Source: Mycobacterium sp. IS-836 | GTDB taxonomy: Bacteria > Actinomycetota > Actinomycetes > Mycobacteriales > Mycobacteriaceae | DNA length: 64,000 bases | Direction: 5' to 3' | Assembly: GCF_001954275.1 (NCBI RefSeq) | Contig: NZ_MBEU01000032.1 | Span: 1-64,000, forward strand | In this document: piece after piece, positions 52,347 through 62,401 of the stretch | How the letters are laid out: each line of letters opens with the position of its first letter | How positions within the stretch are numbered: position 1 is the first letter of the stretch | Notes under the pieces: model-generated | Database searches by the model: none | Seen by the model: only the letters and a program-made list of their open reading frames with translations | What the model was told of the DNA's origin: nothing | Made by a program: the position numbers and the translations under genes

Positions 52347-53174
52347 ATGCAGGATGTTCATGTGCTCGCCCATCCGAATACCGGCCAGGCGTTCGGCTCT
52401 CCCGTCGCGCCCGGCAGCGGTTGGCCGGGCGACCCGGCCACCCCGCGGACCCCGGTGGCCGCCGACGCCGCGCAGGTTTCGGCGCTGGCCGCCCGGGCCG
52501 CTTCGATACCGGAGCTCGATGCGGTGGTCAGCGTGTGCCGTGCCTGCCCGCGGCTGGTCAGTTGGCGGGAAGATGTCGCCGTCATCAAGCGCAGAGCCTT
52601 TGCCGACCAGCCCTATTGGGGGCGCCCGGTGCCGGGGTGGGGATCCGAACGCCCGCGGGTGTTGATCGTCGGGCTGGCGCCCGCCGCGCACGGCGCCAAC
52701 CGGACGGGCCGCATGTTCACCGGCGACAGGTCCGGGGATCAGCTTTACGCGGCGCTCTATCGCGCCGGGCTGGTGAATTCACCGACCAGCGTCGACGCCG
52801 CGGACGGCTTGCGGGCCAACGGAATTCGGATCGCCGCACCCGTGCGTTGCGCACCTCCGGCCAACGCGCCGACCACCGCGGAACGGGACGCCTGCTGGCC
52901 CTGGCTGGATGCCGAATGGCGTTTGGTGTCCGACCATGTGCGCGTCGTCGTCGCCCTGGGCGGGTTCGCCTGGCAGATCGCGCTGCGGCTACCCGGCGTG
53001 GCCGGGATGCGCAAACCGCGGTTCGGGCATGGGGCCGTCGCGACGCTGCCGTCCGGCGTGCGTCTGCTCGGCTGCTACCACCCCAGCCAGCAAAACATGT
53101 TCACCGGTAGGTTGACTCCGGTAATGCTCGACGACGTCTTCACCCACGCGAAGAGGCTGGCAGGAATCAAGTGA
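52347..53174 (+). CDS. udgB: Family 5 uracil-DNA glycosylase UdgB
   Basis: A 275-residue iron-sulfur uracil-DNA glycosylase that also acts on other deaminated bases. Cluster cysteines are visible in [11 protein letters not shown] and later in RCAPPANAP and ACWPWL; the catalytic pocket is [20 protein letters not shown] and the DNA-binding motif GCYHPSQQN. It corresponds to Rv1259. ATG 52347 starts close to the palindrome of the tap promoter. The stop overlaps the next gene by four bases. Confidence 0.93.
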   Translation: MQDVHVLAHPNTGQAFGSPVAPGSGWPGDPATPRTPVAADAAQVSALAARAASIPELDAVVSVCRACPRLVSWREDVAVIKRRAFADQPYWGRPVPGWGSERPRVLIVGLAPAAHGANRTGRMFTGDRSGDQLYAALYRAGLVNSPTSVDAADGLRANGIRIAAPVRCAPPANAPTTAERDACWPWLDAEWRLVSDHVRVVVALGGFAWQIALRLPGVAGMRKPRFGHGAVATLPSGVRLLGCYHPSQQNMFTGRLTPVMLDDVFTHAKRLAGIK

Positions 53175-54289
53175 CCGATATTCTGGTGTCCGGCGCCAGC
53201 GTGGCCGGCACGACCGCGGCGTATTGGCTTGCGCACCATGGCTATTCGGTAACCGTGGTGGAACGCCATCCTGGGCTGCGGCCGGGCGGTCAGGCCATCG
53301 ACGTGCGGGGCCCGGCCCTGAGCGTGCTCGAACGCATGGCGCTGCGGGCCGCCGCCGATCACCGCCGCACCCGCATCAGGGGCGCGTCCGTCGTCGACCG
53401 CGACGGCAACGAGCTGTCCCAGGACACCGAATCGACGCCGACCGGCGGGCTCATCGCCAACCCCGACATCGAACTGCTGCGCGACGATCTCGTCGAATTG
53501 CTTTACGAGGCAACCCAACTGAACACCGAATACCTGTTCGACGACAGCATCGTCGCGTTGGAGGACGACGGCACCTCGGTCGCGGTGACGTTCGAGCGCG
53601 CCGCCGCGCGCGGCTTCGACCTGGTGATCGGCGCCGACGGGTTGCACTCCAACGTGCGCCGACTGGCCTTCGGCCCGGAGGAGCAATTCATCGAGCGGCT
53701 GGGTACCCACGCGGCGATCTTCACCGTGCCCAACTTCCTGGACCTCGACTACTGGCAGCGGTGGCATTACGGCGACTCCACCATGGTCGGCCTCTACAGC
53801 GCGCGCGACAACTCCGAGGCCCGGGCCATGGTCGGCTTCATGGATCCCGACCTGCGGATCGATTACCGCGACACCGAGGCCCAGCTCGCCGAGTTGGAAC
53901 GGCGGATGGCCGACGACGGCTGGGTGCGCCCGCAGCTGCTGGAGTACATGCGGAGCGCTCCGGACTTCTACTTCGACGAGATGGCGCAGATCAAGATGGA
54001 CCGCTGGTCGAAGGGCAGGGTGGCCCTCGTCGGCGACGCCGGGTATTGCTGCTCGCCGTTGTCGGGCCAGGGCACCAGCGTCGCGCTGCTGGGCGCCTAC
54101 GTCCTGGCGGGTGAGCTCGCCGCGGCGGGCGAGGACTACGAACTCGGCTTTGCCAACTACCACAAGGAGTTTCACGACTACGTCAAGCGCAACCAGTGGC
54201 TGGTGATCGACAACATCCCCGGCGGTGCGCCGATCCCGCAGGACGTCTTCGACAACATCGTGAACTCGCTCACCCTCAAGGACTACTGA
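53171..54289 (+). CDS. FAD-dependent monooxygenase (Rv1260-like)
   Basis: A 372-residue aromatic-ring hydroxylase-type flavoprotein with the dinucleotide fold [20 protein letters not shown], the DG motif [14 protein letters not shown] and the FAD ribityl site [20 protein letters not shown]. The usual GxGxxG is GASVAG here, as in other members of this subgroup. Substrate unknown. GTG 53171 overlaps udgB, which suggests joint expression though not a shared pathway. Confidence 0.9.
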   Translation: MTDILVSGASVAGTTAAYWLAHHGYSVTVVERHPGLRPGGQAIDVRGPALSVLERMALRAAADHRRTRIRGASVVDRDGNELSQDTESTPTGGLIANPDIELLRDDLVELLYEATQLNTEYLFDDSIVALEDDGTSVAVTFERAAARGFDLVIGADGLHSNVRRLAFGPEEQFIERLGTHAAIFTVPNFLDLDYWQRWHYGDSTMVGLYSARDNSEARAMVGFMDPDLRIDYRDTEAQLAELERRMADDGWVRPQLLEYMRSAPDFYFDEMAQIKMDRWSKGRVALVGDAGYCCSPLSGQGTSVALLGAYVLAGELAAAGEDYELGFANYHKEFHDYVKRNQWLVIDNIPGGAPIPQDVFDNIVNSLTLKDY

Positions 54290-54427
54290 GCGTGCGACGT
54301 CAACGATCTCCGCTGACGGCGTTGAGTGTGCAGCCTGGGCGACAAATCGGCCAAAATCCCGCCCTGTGGTCACACCCAACAGCCCTGAGCCGGGAACGTT
54401 CGCCGGCCCGCATGCGTTGACGCCATC

Positions 54428-55459
54428 GTGCGACTTTCCGTCCTCGACCTCGTCCCGGTGCGCACCGACCAGACGACCTCCGATGCGCTGGCGGCCACCG
54501 TGGCGCTGGCGCAATCCGCCGATCGTCTGGGTTTCACCCGCTACTGGGTCGCCGAACACCACAACATGCCGTCGGTGGGGGCCACCAGCCCGCCGGTCTT
54601 GATCGCCTACCTGGCCGCGCAGACCTCACAGATGCGCCTCGGGTCGGGTGGCGTGATGCTGCCCAACCACGCGCCGCTGGCGGTGGCCGAGCAGTTCGCG
54701 CTGCTGGAGGCGGCCGCCCCGGGTCGGATCGACTTGGGCATCGGCAGGGCGCCAGGGTCGGACCCAGTGACGTCGTATGCCCTGCGCGGCGGCCGTGGCG
54801 AGGAAGACATCGAGCACTTCCCCGAATACCTCGACGACGTGGCGGCACTGATGAGTGCGCGCGGAGTGCGGGTGCCACTGCGTTCCGGGGACTACACGCT
54901 GAAGGCCACCCCGGCCGCCGCCACCGAACCGCGACTGTGGCTGCTGGGATCGTCGATGTACTCGGCGCATCTGGCCGCCGCCAAGGGGCTGCCGTACGTG
55001 TTCGCCCATCACTTCTCCGGCAAGGGAACCGAAGAGGCGCTCGAGCTCTACCGCTCCCGGTTCAGGCCCAGCGACCTCGCGGCGGAGCCGGTGACGTTTC
55101 TGACGGTCAACGCCGCGGTCGCCGAAACACGCGACGAGGCAACGGCGTTGATGCTGCCCAACCTCCAGATGATGGCGAAGCTACGGACCGGGCAGCCGCT
55201 TGGGCCGGTGCCCCTGGTCGAGGAAGCTCAAGTCGCGGAGCTGACACCGCAGCAGCAGCGCATCGTGGAAAGCGGCCTGCAGCGTGCCGTGCTGGGTGCG
55301 CCCGCAGAGGCCGCCGAACAGGTGCGGGCACTTGCCGAACGGTTCGGCGTCGACGAGGTGATGGTCAACCCGGTCGCCTCGGCCCATCGCGGCACCGATC
55401 CCAAGACCGCGCCGGCGCGCGTGGCGACCCTGGAATTGCTGGCGAAGGAGCTCTTCTAG
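54428..55459 (+). CDS. Luciferase-like (LLM class) flavin-dependent oxidoreductase
   Basis: A 343-residue TIM-barrel oxidoreductase of the bacterial luciferase superfamily, MsnO8/YhbW-like subgroup: RLSVLDLVPVR, GFTRYWVAEHHNMPSV, MRLGSGGVMLPNHAPLAVAEQF (abridged), GRIDLGIGRAPGSDP. The cofactor could be FMN or F420; the fingerprint resembles FMN-using members, but this is uncertain. The 138-base gap before it holds a short GAGTGTGCAGCCTGGG sequence like the repeat at 26438 but no clear promoter. GTG 54428 is the family-consistent start. Confidence 0.85.
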   Translation: MRLSVLDLVPVRTDQTTSDALAATVALAQSADRLGFTRYWVAEHHNMPSVGATSPPVLIAYLAAQTSQMRLGSGGVMLPNHAPLAVAEQFALLEAAAPGRIDLGIGRAPGSDPVTSYALRGGRGEEDIEHFPEYLDDVAALMSARGVRVPLRSGDYTLKATPAAATEPRLWLLGSSMYSAHLAAAKGLPYVFAHHFSGKGTEEALELYRSRFRPSDLAAEPVTFLTVNAAVAETRDEATALMLPNLQMMAKLRTGQPLGPVPLVEEAQVAELTPQQQRIVESGLQRAVLGAPAEAAEQVRALAERFGVDEVMVNPVASAHRGTDPKTAPARVATLELLAKELF

Positions 55460-55463
55460 CCGA

Positions 55464-58400
55464 TCAGTCGCTCACTCCCGCTTCGGATTTCGAATCCGAA
55501 CCGGGTGCGTGGCTGGCGATCCACCGCCGCAATTCGGGTGCGGGCAGTGGCGGGCTGTGGACGAAGCCCTGCGTGATCGTGCAGCCATACCGCCGCAGCG
55601 CGCTGAGCGTGATCTCGTCTTCGACTCCCTCGGCGACCAGGTCGGCTCCGAGGCTGCGCGCCAAGGCCACCGTGGAGCGCACGATGGCGACCGATCGCGG
55701 GTCTTGGGCCAGCCGCGCCACGAATATCCGGTCGAGTTTCAGCTCGTCGACCGAGACGTCCTGCAGGCGTGCCAGCGACGACCACCCGGTGCCGTAGTCG
55801 TCGATCGAAATGCGAACGCCGAGGCGTTGCAACTCGGCGACGGTGTTTCGGGATCGTGCCGAATCGACGAGCGCACTCTCGGTGATCTCGATGATCAGGG
55901 CGTCGGGGGGCAGGCCGTAAGTCTGCAGCAGCCTCTCGATGGTGCCGACCAGGTCGAGGTCGAGCAGGTTCGTTGTCGAGAGGTTGACGGCGACGGCGAG
56001 CGCGATGCCCTGCCCACGCCAGGACCGGATCTGTTCGAGGGCGCGATTGAGCGTGCGGTTGGCCACCTTTCGCATCAGGCCGGCGCGGTCGGCGGCGGGC
56101 AGGAATTCCTCGGGTAGCAGTAATCCGCGGGTGGGATGGTGCCAGCGTAGCAGCGCCTCGACGCTGTGCACGCTGCCGTCGCGCGCATTGATCTTCGGCT
56201 GGTAATACAGCGTCAGTTCGTCACCGTCGAACAGCGCCGCGCGTAGTTCGTCGATCAGGTTGGGGTCGTTGTCGCGATACAGCTCGAACGCCGGCTCATA
56301 CACCGCGATCTTGCTATTGGCGGTCTTGGCTTGCGGGATGGCCGTTTCCGCCCGATTCAGCAGCTCCTGTGGGTGGTCGCAGTGGTCCGGGTACAGCGCG
56401 ATCGCGATGCACGCGTCGACTTGCACGGTCATCGGATCCAGCGCGAACTGCTCGCTCAACGCCTCGAGTAGGCGACCTGCCTGTGCGCGAACGGCAATGA
56501 CGTCGGGCCCATCGGCAAGCAGAATCGCAAACTCGTCATCACCGGTGCGGGCAACCACGTCCTCGCGGCGGACGCTCTTCTCAATTCGATCCGCTACGCG
56601 GCACAACAGTTCGTCGCCGAAGTGGCGGCCGATCGAGCCGGTGATCTTGTGAAAGTCACAGAGCTTCACTATCAGAAGCGCTTGGCGTGAGGGGGTTCTC
56701 AGTGCCGGAGGGAGTTCCGGTGAGTTTGTCGGTTGGGGTCCCGTCCGCACGGAGTCGGCCAGCGCGGTGAGGGCCGTCGCCAGCGATCGCCGATTGGGCA
56801 GCGCCGTCAGCTCGTCGGTCATCGCCAGCTTGTGGCTTTCGGCCTGCATGCTGACGTCGCGGAAGGTGACGGAAAACCGCGCGGTGACCGCGATCAGGCT
56901 CAGCGCGGCGAGGGTGGCCGCCAGGCGGGAGTGCTGACTCAAGACGACGACCGCAAGCGCCGCGACCGTGCACGCCACCGGCATGGCGTAGTAGCTAAGC
57001 CCGCGTCGCGGTAGCGGCACCACGGACGACCTCGGGGTCCAGCTCGCCGTCGCCACCAGTAGCGACGCTGCGGGCCAGAGGGCGTCGAGCGCGCTGCCGA
57101 CCCGGTATGTGCCCTCGGAGGTCTGCAATAAATACGCCGTATCCGCGACAGCGAAACCGATAAAGCCCAAAACGAGTAGGCCCCAACGCAATCCGTTGCG
57201 CCACCCGAGTATCGGCAGCATGCCGGCGACCAGGGCCAGCAGCACCAGGTCGCCGCACGGATAGATCAGGCCCATGAGTACGGTTGCCGGTGCGCGGGTC
57301 GCGGCCGCGTGGATGGGGCCCGTCCACAGCGCCACGGCCACCGCGGCGGTGGCCAGCCCGCACACCAGCGCGTCGAGCCGGATCGGGATCGGCACCCGCG
57401 TCAGGCGCGCCCGCATGACTACGACGAGCCCGGCATAAACCAACGGGTAAAACAGGACGTACTCCGGGTCGGCCACCGAGGGTGACTGACCGTCCGGCAC
57501 GCGTAGGTCGTAGATGACGTCACCCAGCGCCGAAACCGCCATGCCGGCCGCGATCAGGGCCCAGCCCAAACGGTCGGCCGGCACGCGATACGCGCGAGAG
57601 GCAATCACCGCGGCCGCCAAAAGGTTCAACGCCGCGTACGCGGATTTGGAGAAGACGCTGTGCCCGGCGCTCGGGTTGAGGATGCTCGTCGCGCCGAAGG
57701 CGATCACACCAACCAGCAACAGCCCCAGGGCAATTCGGATTGACCTCGGCGGCCACCGAACGCCGTCGGGTGTGTCGTGCGGTTGGTCCGGTGTGGTCAC
57801 CCTGACTTCGGCCATAGGCTCGACCGCGGGCTCCGTTTCATGGTGCACCGCGGTGGCGGCTAGCCGATCTTCGACGGCCGCCATCGGCGGGTCACTGAAC
57901 TGCTGGAACCCATGGGACAGGGGCAGATCGGGCACGAAGCTTCGGATACGTTGGCCGCCTTCGCGTTTGGCGGCATACATCGCCAAGTCGGCGTGCCGGA
58001 TGAGCTGGTCGACGGTGCAAGTGGAGTCTGCGGTGGCCATTGTGAAGCCGATGCTCGGCCGGACCGCCACCGGCACACCGTCGATCACGATCGGCGCGGT
58101 GAAGGCCTGCAGAACCCGGTGCGCCGCCTCTTGCAATTCTTCGACCGAACCCTCCATGAGGACGGCGAATTCGTCGCCACCCAGGCGCGCCACGGTGCCG
58201 TCCTCCCCGAGCGACGCGGTGAGCCGCCCGGCGACGCGGATCAGCAGTTCGTCGCCGGCCGGATGGCCCAACGCGTCGTTGACCAACTTGAAGTTGTCGA
58301 GATCGAGGCACAACACCGCAATGGGTGTCGCGTCGGGAAGGCGTTGAGCGACGGCCTGTTCCAATTCGCGCAGGAACTGTGTCCGATTGGCCAGACCGGT

Positions 58401-59429
58401 CAGGCTGTCACGAAACGCTTCCCGCGCGACTTCGGACAACAATCTCTGGTTTTCGACCAGGACCAGGAATTGTCGAACGAGCACGCCGGCGACGAGGATG
58501 CCGAGGGCGGCGAGCAGCGGCCCGTGCGCCATCTGGCCCAGTGCGTGGCCCAGCCCGACCGCGGCTGCCAGCAGCAGCGGCAGGTATGGCAGCCAGAGCA
58601 GGGCGCGCAACGGTGTCTGATTTGGCGGCGACGCCACGGGCGACTCGCGGACGCTGGTAAGGCCGGCCAGCGCTATCAGCGCGAAGCCGGCCACCCGCCC
58701 TAGGTCGGACAGATCGCCCAGGTGATAGCTGCCCACCCCAGTTTGGAAAACCATCGCGATGTCGGAGATGGCGATCGTCCCGATCCCGCCGCCCAGCAGG
58801 GTCCGGCTCGGGGGTTCGCCGGGACGGGCCCGTGACAGCATCAGGATCGCCGTCGACAGGATGACGACATCGGCAAAGACCTCCACGAGCGTGGCCAGCC
58901 GTGAGCCGGTGTCCTCGCGCAGCTGTTTGTCGAGGACGAATACCCACGAGATGACGAACAGCGAGGTCGCCACGATCAGACCGTCCAGCACGAGTCGGCG
59001 CGGACTGTGGCGAGACAGTTTGGACAACAGGACCAAAGAAGTCAGGGCCCCGATCGGATACAAAGTGAACACGGCCTCAGCCGCGGCGGGGTGCCTGGCG
59101 TGCTCGATTACCGGACGCACCTCATACACCGACCAGAGGACCTCACCGATCGCCCAGCCCACGAGGGCGGTCACCAGTGCCAGCCAGCCGAATCGGCGGC
59201 GCCGCTCCGTCGAGCAACGGGCCGCATAGCCGGCGCATGCCGCCGCCGCCACCAGACACAGCGCGAACACGACTTCGTCGACGGGCCGAGTCGCATACGC
59301 GCCGCGCCAGCGCCAGATCGACGAGGCCGCGACCAGCAGGGCCGCCACACCGTACCCTCCGGCGACCAGCCAACCGATGTGCGCGGGCAGGCCGAGGCGC
59401 CGCCAGGGATTTCCCGTCCAGCGTGTCAT
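55464..59429 (-). CDS. Membrane diguanylate cyclase/phosphodiesterase with two sensor-GGDEF units and EAL
   Basis: A 1321-residue c-di-GMP protein. Eight or nine membrane segments (about 10-310) precede a GGDEF domain with an intact LGGDEFAVLME (about 417). A second block of membrane segments (about 560-830) precedes a second GGDEF domain with a degenerate TGDDEFAILLA (about 963). The EAL domain ends the protein: EALLRWHHP (about 1091), VNLS, EITES, DDYGTGWSSL, KLDR, VAEGVE and QGFVHSPP, so all expected metal and catalytic residues are present. ATG 59429 has GGAG five bases upstream. The first GGDEF looks active, the second is probably regulatory, and the EAL could degrade c-di-GMP. Confidence 0.9.
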   Translation of the reverse strand: MTRWTGNPWRRLGLPAHIGWLVAGGYGVAALLVAASSIWRWRGAYATRPVDEVVFALCLVAAAACAGYAARCSTERRRRFGWLALVTALVGWAIGEVLWSVYEVRPVIEHARHPAAAEAVFTLYPIGALTSLVLLSKLSRHSPRRLVLDGLIVATSLFVISWVFVLDKQLREDTGSRLATLVEVFADVVILSTAILMLSRARPGEPPSRTLLGGGIGTIAISDIAMVFQTGVGSYHLGDLSDLGRVAGFALIALAGLTSVRESPVASPPNQTPLRALLWLPYLPLLLAAAVGLGHALGQMAHGPLLAALGILVAGVLVRQFLVLVENQRLLSEVAREAFRDSLTGLANRTQFLRELEQAVAQRLPDATPIAVLCLDLDNFKLVNDALGHPAGDELLIRVAGRLTASLGEDGTVARLGGDEFAVLMEGSVEELQEAAHRVLQAFTAPIVIDGVPVAVRPSIGFTMATADSTCTVDQLIRHADLAMYAAKREGGQRIRSFVPDLPLSHGFQQFSDPPMAAVEDRLAATAVHHETEPAVEPMAEVRVTTPDQPHDTPDGVRWPPRSIRIALGLLLVGVIAFGATSILNPSAGHSVFSKSAYAALNLLAAAVIASRAYRVPADRLGWALIAAGMAVSALGDVIYDLRVPDGQSPSVADPEYVLFYPLVYAGLVVVMRARLTRVPIPIRLDALVCGLATAAVAVALWTGPIHAAATRAPATVLMGLIYPCGDLVLLALVAGMLPILGWRNGLRWGLLVLGFIGFAVADTAYLLQTSEGTYRVGSALDALWPAASLLVATASWTPRSSVVPLPRRGLSYYAMPVACTVAALAVVVLSQHSRLAATLAALSLIAVTARFSVTFRDVSMQAESHKLAMTDELTALPNRRSLATALTALADSVRTGPQPTNSPELPPALRTPSRQALLIVKLCDFHKITGSIGRHFGDELLCRVADRIEKSVRREDVVARTGDDEFAILLADGPDVIAVRAQAGRLLEALSEQFALDPMTVQVDACIAIALYPDHCDHPQELLNRAETAIPQAKTANSKIAVYEPAFELYRDNDPNLIDELRAALFDGDELTLYYQPKINARDGSVHSVEALLRWHHPTRGLLLPEEFLPAADRAGLMRKVANRTLNRALEQIRSWRGQGIALAVAVNLSTTNLLDLDLVGTIERLLQTYGLPPDALIIEITESALVDSARSRNTVAELQRLGVRISIDDYGTGWSSLARLQDVSVDELKLDRIFVARLAQDPRSVAIVRSTVALARSLGADLVAEGVEDEITLSALRRYGCTITQGFVHSPPLPAPELRRWIASHAPGSDSKSEAGVSD

Positions 59430-59543
59430 CGCCGCTCCAGCCGGTCCGCGCTTTGCGGTGAACACATCCCGGCTTCACCGCGCTAGGGCAGAATAAACCG
59501 CTCGGCAGGGTTTGCTGACGCTTTTCCGCAGCTCGTGCAGTTT

Positions 59544-59993
59544 TTATGCGGGCGTCAACGCGATGACCGGGATCGGCCGCGACGTCCGGCTCTGGTAGCC
59601 GCTGTACCGGTTGGCGTTGTTCTTGTTGACGAGCTCCCACATCCTCGGATAGTCGGAGTCGTCAGGGGCGATCGTGCGCGAGGTGACCGGGAATCGCCTG
59701 GAGCCGACGTTGATCTCGGCATTCGGCTGCTTCCGCAGGTTGTGGTACCAGCCGGGGTACTTGTCGTTGCCGCCGGCGGACGCGACGACCAGATACGAGT
59801 CGCCGTCCTTCGCGTAGGTCAGCGTGCTGCTCCGCGGCTGACCGGTCTTCGCGCCGACGGTGTGCAACAGGAGGCTGGGCGGCATTCCCGGGATCCGGTG
59901 TCCGATGCGGCCGTCGGTCTTCCGGTAGACGGCGTCGTGAATGCGCAGGAACGGGACGAGTACCAGGCGCTCCACCATTGTCAGATTGTCCAT
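59544..59993 (-). CDS. Deazaflavin (F420)-dependent nitroreductase/reductase, Ddn family
   Basis: A 149-residue split-barrel protein of the Ddn/Rv1261c group. Typical are LLLHTVGAKTGQPRSSTLTY (F420 phosphate contacts), VVASAGGNDKYPGWYHNL and the C-terminal SRPIPVIALTPA. Family members reduce quinones or nitro-prodrugs with F420H2; the physiological substrate here is not known. ATG 59993 is four bases after the HIT gene, so it is expressed with it. Confidence 0.9.
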   Translation of the reverse strand: MDNLTMVERLVLVPFLRIHDAVYRKTDGRIGHRIPGMPPSLLLHTVGAKTGQPRSSTLTYAKDGDSYLVVASAGGNDKYPGWYHNLRKQPNAEINVGSRRFPVTSRTIAPDDSDYPRMWELVNKNNANRYSGYQSRTSRPIPVIALTPA

Positions 59994-59997
59994 CGGC

Positions 59998-60432
59998 TCA
60001 GTCTGACTGACTCGCGTCGATCCGGGCGAGGGCCTCCCGCAGAATCCGGCCGGTGACCTCCCGGTCCGGGTCGCGGCGCAGCAGCATCCCCTTGGCGACC
60101 GAAAGCTTGTCGCCGTTGCGCCGCGGCAGCACGTGCAGATGAATGTGGCGCACCGTCTGAAAAGCGGCGGGGCCGTCGTTGATCCCGATGTTCGTCGCGT
60201 CGGCCAACTCGGTCGCGCGGGCCGCGCGCGCGATTCGTTGGCCGATGGTGATCATCTCGGCCAGCGTCTGCGGCGGGGTGTCGGTGACATCGACGGTGTG
60301 GCGCTTGGGGAGCACCAGGGTGTGCCCCCGGGTGAAAGGGCGGATGTCGAGGATCGCCAGATAGTCCTCGTCTTCGTAGATCCGGATGGCCGGCGCCTCG
60401 CCGGCGACGACGGCACAGAACACGCAGGACAT
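59998..60432 (-). CDS. HIT-family nucleotide hydrolase/transferase
   Basis: A 144-residue histidine-triad protein (Rv1262c-like). The N-terminal CVFCAVVAGEAPAIRIYED, VLPKRHTVDVTD and the triad HIHLHVLPRR are conserved; such enzymes hydrolyse adenosine phosphoramidates or dinucleotides. It heads a two-gene unit with the Ddn-like gene. ATG 60432 has TACCGT seven bases upstream. Confidence 0.92.
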   Translation of the reverse strand: MSCVFCAVVAGEAPAIRIYEDEDYLAILDIRPFTRGHTLVLPKRHTVDVTDTPPQTLAEMITIGQRIARAARATELADATNIGINDGPAAFQTVRHIHLHVLPRRNGDKLSVAKGMLLRRDPDREVTGRILREALARIDASQSD

Positions 60433-60445
60433 ATCGCCTACGGTA
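60432..60445 (-). promoter_or_regulatory. Leaderless promoter of the HIT gene
   Basis: On the minus strand TACCGT (60445-60440) is seven bases before ATG 60432. The whole divergent region to amiB2 is only 47 bases and holds two such promoters back to back. Confidence 0.55.
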
Positions 60446-60467
60446 CTGGCTGGCTCATTCGGGGCGA

Positions 60468-60480
60468 TACGCTGCCGCAG
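60468..60480 (+). promoter_or_regulatory. Leaderless promoter of amiB2
   Basis: TACGCT (60468-60473) fits TANNNT and stands six bases before GTG 60480; there is no Shine-Dalgarno sequence. Confidence 0.55.
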
Positions 60481-61868
60481 TGGACGCTCGCGAGGTGGCC
60501 TTTGCCGGCGCGGCCGAACAGGCCCGGATGCTGGCCGACGGTGAACTGACCGCCGCGGAGCTGCTCGAGGTCTACCTGGAGCGGATTGCGCGGCTGGACA
60601 GCGAGTTGCGCTGCTACCGCGTGGTGCTCTCGGACACCGCGCGTTACGAGGCCGCGATGGCGCAGGACCGCCTCGACGCCGGTGAGCGCTTGCCGCTGCT
60701 CGGGGTGCCGATCGCGATCAAGGACGACGTCGACGTCGCCGGCGAGGTGACGACCTTCGGCAGCGGGGGACACCGTCCCGCGGTGACGTCCGACGGGGAA
60801 GTGGTCCGCCGACTACGCGCCGCCGGTGCGGTCGTCATCGGCAAGACCAATGTGCCCGAGCTGATGATGTTTCCCTACACCGAGTCGTTGACGTTCGGGG
60901 CGACCCGCAACCCGTGGAACCTGAAGCGGACGCCGGGTGGCAGCAGCGGTGGCAGCGCCGCGGCGGTGGCCGCCGGGCTGGCGCCGCTCGCGCTTGGATC
61001 CGACGGCGGTGGTTCCATCCGGATCCCGGCGACCTGGTGTGGGCTGTTCGGGCTGAAACCGCAACGCGACCGGATCTCGCTGGAGCCGCATGACGACGCC
61101 TGGTACGGGCTGAGCGTCAACGGCCCGATCGCCCGGTCTGTCATGGACGCCGCCCTGTTTCTGGACGCGACGACGACCGTGCCCGGACCCGAAGGCGAGT
61201 TCGTGGCCGCGGCCGCTCGCGATCCCGGCAAGCTGCGAATCGCCTTGAGCACCAAGGTTCCAACGCCGTTCCCCGCCAGGGTCGGGAAGCGACAGCTCGC
61301 GGCGGTCAAGGAGGCCGGTGCGCTGCTTCGCGAGCTGGGCCACGAGGTCATCACGCGCGACCCCGAATATCCGCCGACGCTTTACACGAACTACCTGCCT
61401 CGCTATCTGCGGGGCATCTGCGACGACGCCGACGCGCTGGCCCACCCGGAACGCCTCGAAGCGCGCACCCGAAATCTGGCGCGGGCGGGATCGTTCTTCT
61501 CCGATCGGCGGATGGCCGCGCTGCGCGCCGCGGAGGCGTCGCTGAGCAATCGGGTGCAGTCGATCTTCCACGATGTCGACGTCGTCGTCACGCCGGGCAA
61601 CGCGACGGGCCCGTCGCGGATCGGCGCCTACCAACGCCGCGGCGCCACCTGGACGCTGCTGGCGGCGGGGCAGCGTGTTCCTTATCAGCAGGTGTGGAAC
61701 CTGACCGGCCAGCCGGCCGCGGCGGTGCCGTGGGACTTCGACGGCGACGGACTGCCGTTGGCGATACAACTGGTCGGCCGGCCGTACGACGAAGCGACGC
61801 TGTTGTCGCTCTCCGCCCAGATCGAGTCGGCCAGACCGTGGGCCCACCGGCGCCCGCCGCTCTCATGA
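60480..61868 (+). CDS. amiB2: Amidase AmiB2
   Basis: A 462-residue amidase-signature hydrolase. The Ser-cisSer-Lys triad is visible: Lys in VPIAIKDDVDVAG, the serines in [17 protein letters not shown] and GSDGGGSIRIPATWCGLFGLKP (abridged). It hydrolyses amides to carboxylate and ammonia; the natural substrate is unknown. It corresponds to Rv1263. The last six bases overlap the convergent glycosylase gene (TCATGA carries both stops). Confidence 0.92.
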   Translation: MDAREVAFAGAAEQARMLADGELTAAELLEVYLERIARLDSELRCYRVVLSDTARYEAAMAQDRLDAGERLPLLGVPIAIKDDVDVAGEVTTFGSGGHRPAVTSDGEVVRRLRAAGAVVIGKTNVPELMMFPYTESLTFGATRNPWNLKRTPGGSSGGSAAAVAAGLAPLALGSDGGGSIRIPATWCGLFGLKPQRDRISLEPHDDAWYGLSVNGPIARSVMDAALFLDATTTVPGPEGEFVAAAARDPGKLRIALSTKVPTPFPARVGKRQLAAVKEAGALLRELGHEVITRDPEYPPTLYTNYLPRYLRGICDDADALAHPERLEARTRNLARAGSFFSDRRMAALRAAEASLSNRVQSIFHDVDVVVTPGNATGPSRIGAYQRRGATWTLLAAGQRVPYQQVWNLTGQPAAAVPWDFDGDGLPLAIQLVGRPYDEATLLSLSAQIESARPWAHRRPPLS

Positions 61869-62360
61869 CGTTGCGCAGATCACCCGCCAGGCCGCAAGTT
61901 TGACGCCTGGGCGCACGGCATGAGCCGGGCTGGTCGAAGGCAACCGTTGGTAGTGGATCCCTCCGACCGGAGGGACCAGCCGGCGATAGAGATCGGCCGA
62001 CTTGGCACCGTTGAAGTAGACCCGCGCGATGGCCGGGTACTTGGCGAAGAGCTCGGCAAAGTTGTTGGCCACCAAGCTTTTAGGGTCGATCGCCGAGTCC
62101 GCGCTGCCGACCCGGCGGCACCGGTGCAGCACATCCCAGAGCGCGACACCGTGTGATCGCAGCGCGCGCAGCCGCGAGTCATACGGCGCGGTTGCGTCGA
62201 AGCCGAAAAGCTCACTGATGATTGGCCAGAACGCGTTTCGCGGGTTCGCGTAATACTGGCCGGCCGCCAGCGATTGGACACTCGGAAATGACCCCAGGAC
62301 CAGCACCGTGGCGCGCTCGTCGACAACCGGCGGGAACCCCTGGAGTAGCGGTGTACTCAT
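61863..62360 (-). CDS. Family 6-type uracil/hypoxanthine-DNA glycosylase
   Basis: A 165-residue member of the uracil-DNA glycosylase superfamily, closest in pattern to hypoxanthine-DNA glycosylase (HDG): [28 protein letters not shown] (abridged to these landmarks; about residues 19-47), [12 protein letters not shown] and the C-terminal LPSTSPAHA. It would remove deaminated bases, complementing udgB 10 kb away. ATG 62360 is preferred to GTG 62363. I do not recall an orthologue between amiB2 and the cyclase in M. tuberculosis. Confidence 0.83.
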   Translation of the reverse strand: MSTPLLQGFPPVVDERATVLVLGSFPSVQSLAAGQYYANPRNAFWPIISELFGFDATAPYDSRLRALRSHGVALWDVLHRCRRVGSADSAIDPKSLVANNFAELFAKYPAIARVYFNGAKSADLYRRLVPPVGGIHYQRLPSTSPAHAVRPGVKLAAWRVICATS

Positions 62361-62388
62361 CACCGCACATCATCGCGCGGCGGCGTTG

Positions 62389-62401
62389 TACGTTGACCAC
62401 G
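62389..62401 (+). promoter_or_regulatory. Leaderless promoter of the adenylyl cyclase gene
   Basis: TACGTT (62389-62394) lies six bases before GTG 62401, which supports that GTG over in-frame codons further upstream. Confidence 0.55.
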
